Assembly: GCA_945865355.1 (NCBI GenBank)
Contig: CAMBDN010000140.1
Coordinates: forward strand, 1-6,572
DNA: 6,572 bases
Source of the DNA: Legionella genomosp. 1
GTDB taxonomy: Bacteria; Pseudomonadota; Gammaproteobacteria; Legionellales; Legionellaceae
Direction of reading: 5' to 3'
The translations under genes and the position numbers were made by a program. The notes under the pieces are model-generated. The model saw only the letters and a list, made by a program, of their open reading frames with translations. It was not told the DNA's origin and ran no database searches. Positions within the stretch are counted from its first letter, which is position 1; each line of letters begins with the position of its first letter. Below, piece after piece: positions 4,866 to 6,572 of this stretch.

Positions 4866-6572
4866 ATGCCATCTATTGTATTGCTCACGTCATACATGCA
4901 TCAACGTGTTGGAGATTTAGTTGCTTCGGCAGACTTTATTCGTTCTATATTGGCCAAATCCAAAGACTTGCGGATTGAGTGGGTGATCAAGCGTGATATT
5001 AGTGGCTACCAAGTAGATTTATACGATTTTTTGTTAAAAGAACTGGGCGATTTTAAGAAGTCAGTGCAGTTGACGGTATTAGATAGCACTGATTATAAGC
5101 AAGTTACCATTCGTCGCGGAGCGGTGGTAAAAAATGGTAGGACTCTATCGTATCAAGAGCTAGCAATGATGTCGGATGATAATTGGGGATTTTCACCTTA
5201 TTGGCATGGATGGCAAGATCTTCATCCCCTTCTAAGGTCAGAGGATATGGCCTGTAAATTTAGAGCAGCAAATGCCATTGTTGTTGCTGCGAATCCACAT
5301 CGGTTAGTTGAAGAAGATTATGAAATTTTGCATGCATATGAGAAACCAATCTATACGGTGCCTGAATATAGCTTACATCACACCAATAATATTGTGTATT
5401 ATCCGTCTTCTGGCGATCAACGTTTCAGCACGGGATTCGCAGAGCACGAGCTAGGGGTTTATGTTGATGATATGACTAAATTTCCAGGTGGTTTTGAACA
5501 AATAGATCCCATCGACAGTGAATTTTTAGAGCATCTTATAGATTCATCAGTCGAAAATAAGGCTGAATACCATGCTCGCGCTACCTTATTCTATGGTTGT
5601 TTTTTTGAAGACGAGTCGCTCTCTGCTTATGAATATACGGTTAGAGTAAAATCGTTCATACAAAATACTATTTTGCTTCGCATGAGGTCTCCTGAGAAAA
5701 CCCAAATCGATCTTGTTATTCCTGGCTTTTCCGATCCTAATGAATTAAAAAGGATCTATAAGCAAGCAATTATCGAACTATCCACCGTCCATCTTAAACA
5801 AATAAAAAAAGTTGAATATCATGCTCAAAACGCCTCGAATCTGTTTGAGGCAGAGGGGTGTGTTCAGGGCACAGGAACATTTTCAATTCGTCTAATTAAT
5901 CCTAGGCAGTTGCAACGACGAACGGTTCAAACGCTATTAAATGAAGCAGAGCCCTTTGTTGGATTAAGTGGTGATGCTTCGTGGATAGAAGGGTTAATGA
6001 AAGGAAAAATTACATGCTATCAAACGGTCAACTGGAAACGACCTTTATACAATGGGTTTTTAAAATTCGTACAACAAAAATTTCCTGCTGAAAGTCCTCT
6101 TCGCCAATTTTACGAACAACAAGCCCCTAACGAAAAGTCATCAACGCAGCGATGGGAATCAATGCGAGAAATATATACACAGCATAAGACAGAAATGCTA
6201 GTAGAGGCGCTGCAGTTAGCACGAATTATTGAAAAAGAAAAAAATCTTAACAATACCATGATTCCTGTACTGACTCAGGAGATCCATTCATCACAATCTT
6301 CGCGCGAACGCTTATCTGCATCGCAAGCTGAGCGCGAACGTGCTATGGCGGCGTCAATAAAAATTGCACGTGAACGAGCTGCTGCTGCCCAAGCTACGCG
6401 AGAGCGTCTTGCGGCAGAACAATTGGCACCTGATGCTACTGCAGAACAATCGGCGCGTGATGATACTGCAGAACAATTGGCACGCGAGCGCCTTGCTGCA
6501 GACCAATTGGCACGAGATCGCCTTGCTGCAGAGCAATTGGCACGTGAGCGCCTTGCTGCAGAGCAATTGGCA
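4866..6572 (+). CDS. Large protein, putative GT-B glycosyltransferase-like domain plus helical repeat tail (partial)
   Basis: I do not recognise this gene with certainty. The frame is open for 569 codons with no stop, so the C-terminus is outside the window. ATG 4866 is preceded at five bases by GAGGAG (4855-4860). There is no signal peptide or membrane segment, so it is cytosolic or exported by a leaderless route. Residues 1-30 form a strand-helix pattern with VGDLVASADFIRSIL, like the opening of heptosyltransferase-type Rossmann folds. DLVIPGF (282-288) looks like a core strand, and FVGLSGDASWIEGLMKGK (around 364-381) resembles the nucleotide-sugar-side loop of GT-B enzymes (GD-S-EAL-GK). 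Residues around 427-478 are a charged helical linker, and from 479 on lies a chain of RER/LAAEQ repeats. In a Legionellales setting a secreted effector is conceivable, but this is inference only. Glycosyltransferase assignment is tentative; coding status is firm. Confidence 0.8.
   Translation, partial: MPSIVLLTSYMHQRVGDLVASADFIRSILAKSKDLRIEWVIKRDISGYQVDLYDFLLKELGDFKKSVQLTVLDSTDYKQVTIRRGAVVKNGRTLSYQELAMMSDDNWGFSPYWHGWQDLHPLLRSEDMACKFRAANAIVVAANPHRLVEEDYEILHAYEKPIYTVPEYSLHHTNNIVYYPSSGDQRFSTGFAEHELGVYVDDMTKFPGGFEQIDPIDSEFLEHLIDSSVENKAEYHARATLFYGCFFEDESLSAYEYTVRVKSFIQNTILLRMRSPEKTQIDLVIPGFSDPNELKRIYKQAIIELSTVHLKQIKKVEYHAQNASNLFEAEGCVQGTGTFSIRLINPRQLQRRTVQTLLNEAEPFVGLSGDASWIEGLMKGKITCYQTVNWKRPLYNGFLKFVQQKFPAESPLRQFYEQQAPNEKSSTQRWESMREIYTQHKTEMLVEALQLARIIEKEKNLNNTMIPVLTQEIHSSQSSRERLSASQAERERAMAASIKIARERAAAAQATRERLAAEQLAPDATAEQSARDDTAEQLARERLAADQLARDRLAAEQLARERLAAEQLA
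6300..6572 (+). repeat. In-frame tandem repeats encoding an Arg/Glu/Ala-rich helix, continuing past the window
   Basis: Consecutive units inside the right-edge gene, each coding a variant of LARERLAAEQ. Three nearly identical 30-bp units lie at 6477-6506, 6507-6536 and 6537-6566, differing from each other at only two or three bases, and a further unit starts at 6567. Before them are two 27-bp units (6423-6449, LAPDATAEQ; 6450-6476, SARDDTAEQ), two diverged 30-bp units (6363-6392 and 6393-6422), and looser copies of 27 and 36 bp (6300-6362). Alternating Arg and Glu at i/i+4 spacing with Ala and Leu predicts a long stable helix, single or coiled. Repeats are most uniform at the 3' side, suggesting recent expansion there. 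Confidence 0.9.

Noticed and set aside
6354..6566. Minus-strand frame of 70 codons rich in Cys, Ser and Leu with repeated CSKAL
   Set aside because: It is the antisense image of the tandem repeats; its own periodicity merely mirrors the 30-bp unit.
6300..6572. CRISPR-like regular repeats
   Set aside because: Units are directly adjacent without unique spacers, are in frame and encode a helix.

Overview
The window looks like chromosomal DNA from an AT-rich gammaproteobacterium, most likely in the Legionellales (Legionella/Coxiella/Berkiella-type). This is an inference. It rests on a lipoprotein L,D-transpeptidase of the kind called enhanced-entry protein EnhA in Legionella, on gammaproteobacterial relatives for the decarboxylase (LdcC/CadA) and the HAD phosphatase (YjjG), and on a large unassigned protein that ends in helical repeats. 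No RNA gene, CRISPR array, transposase, phage gene or replication origin is visible.

Layout. Bases 1-909 (minus strand) hold the first 303 codons of an MFS exporter that runs off the left edge. A 72-bp divergent gap separates it from a plus-strand YkuD-type L,D-transpeptidase lipoprotein (982-1542). A 334-bp gene-free stretch (1543-1876) follows, containing a ~106-bp palindromic repeat element. Then come three co-directional genes separated by short gaps: a full-length PLP-dependent lysine decarboxylase (1877-4012), a YjjG-family nucleotide phosphatase (about 4091-4789), and, after a pair of stem-loops, a long open frame (4866-6572) that leaves the right edge without a stop.

How the genes relate. 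The first two encode envelope functions (export, peptidoglycan cross-linking). The decarboxylase would make cadaverine, consuming a proton. YjjG is a housekeeping nucleotide clean-up enzyme. The gaps of 76-78 bp and the stem-loops argue against a tight operon, and no shared pathway is evident.

The most unusual items are two. The right-edge protein has a ~430-residue globular part, tentatively GT-B glycosyltransferase-like, followed by an arginine/glutamate/alanine-rich tail built from near-identical 30-bp tandem repeats still in progress at the window end. The lysine decarboxylase keeps its catalytic residues but has replaced all four residues I aligned to the ppGpp-contacting site of E. coli LdcI.
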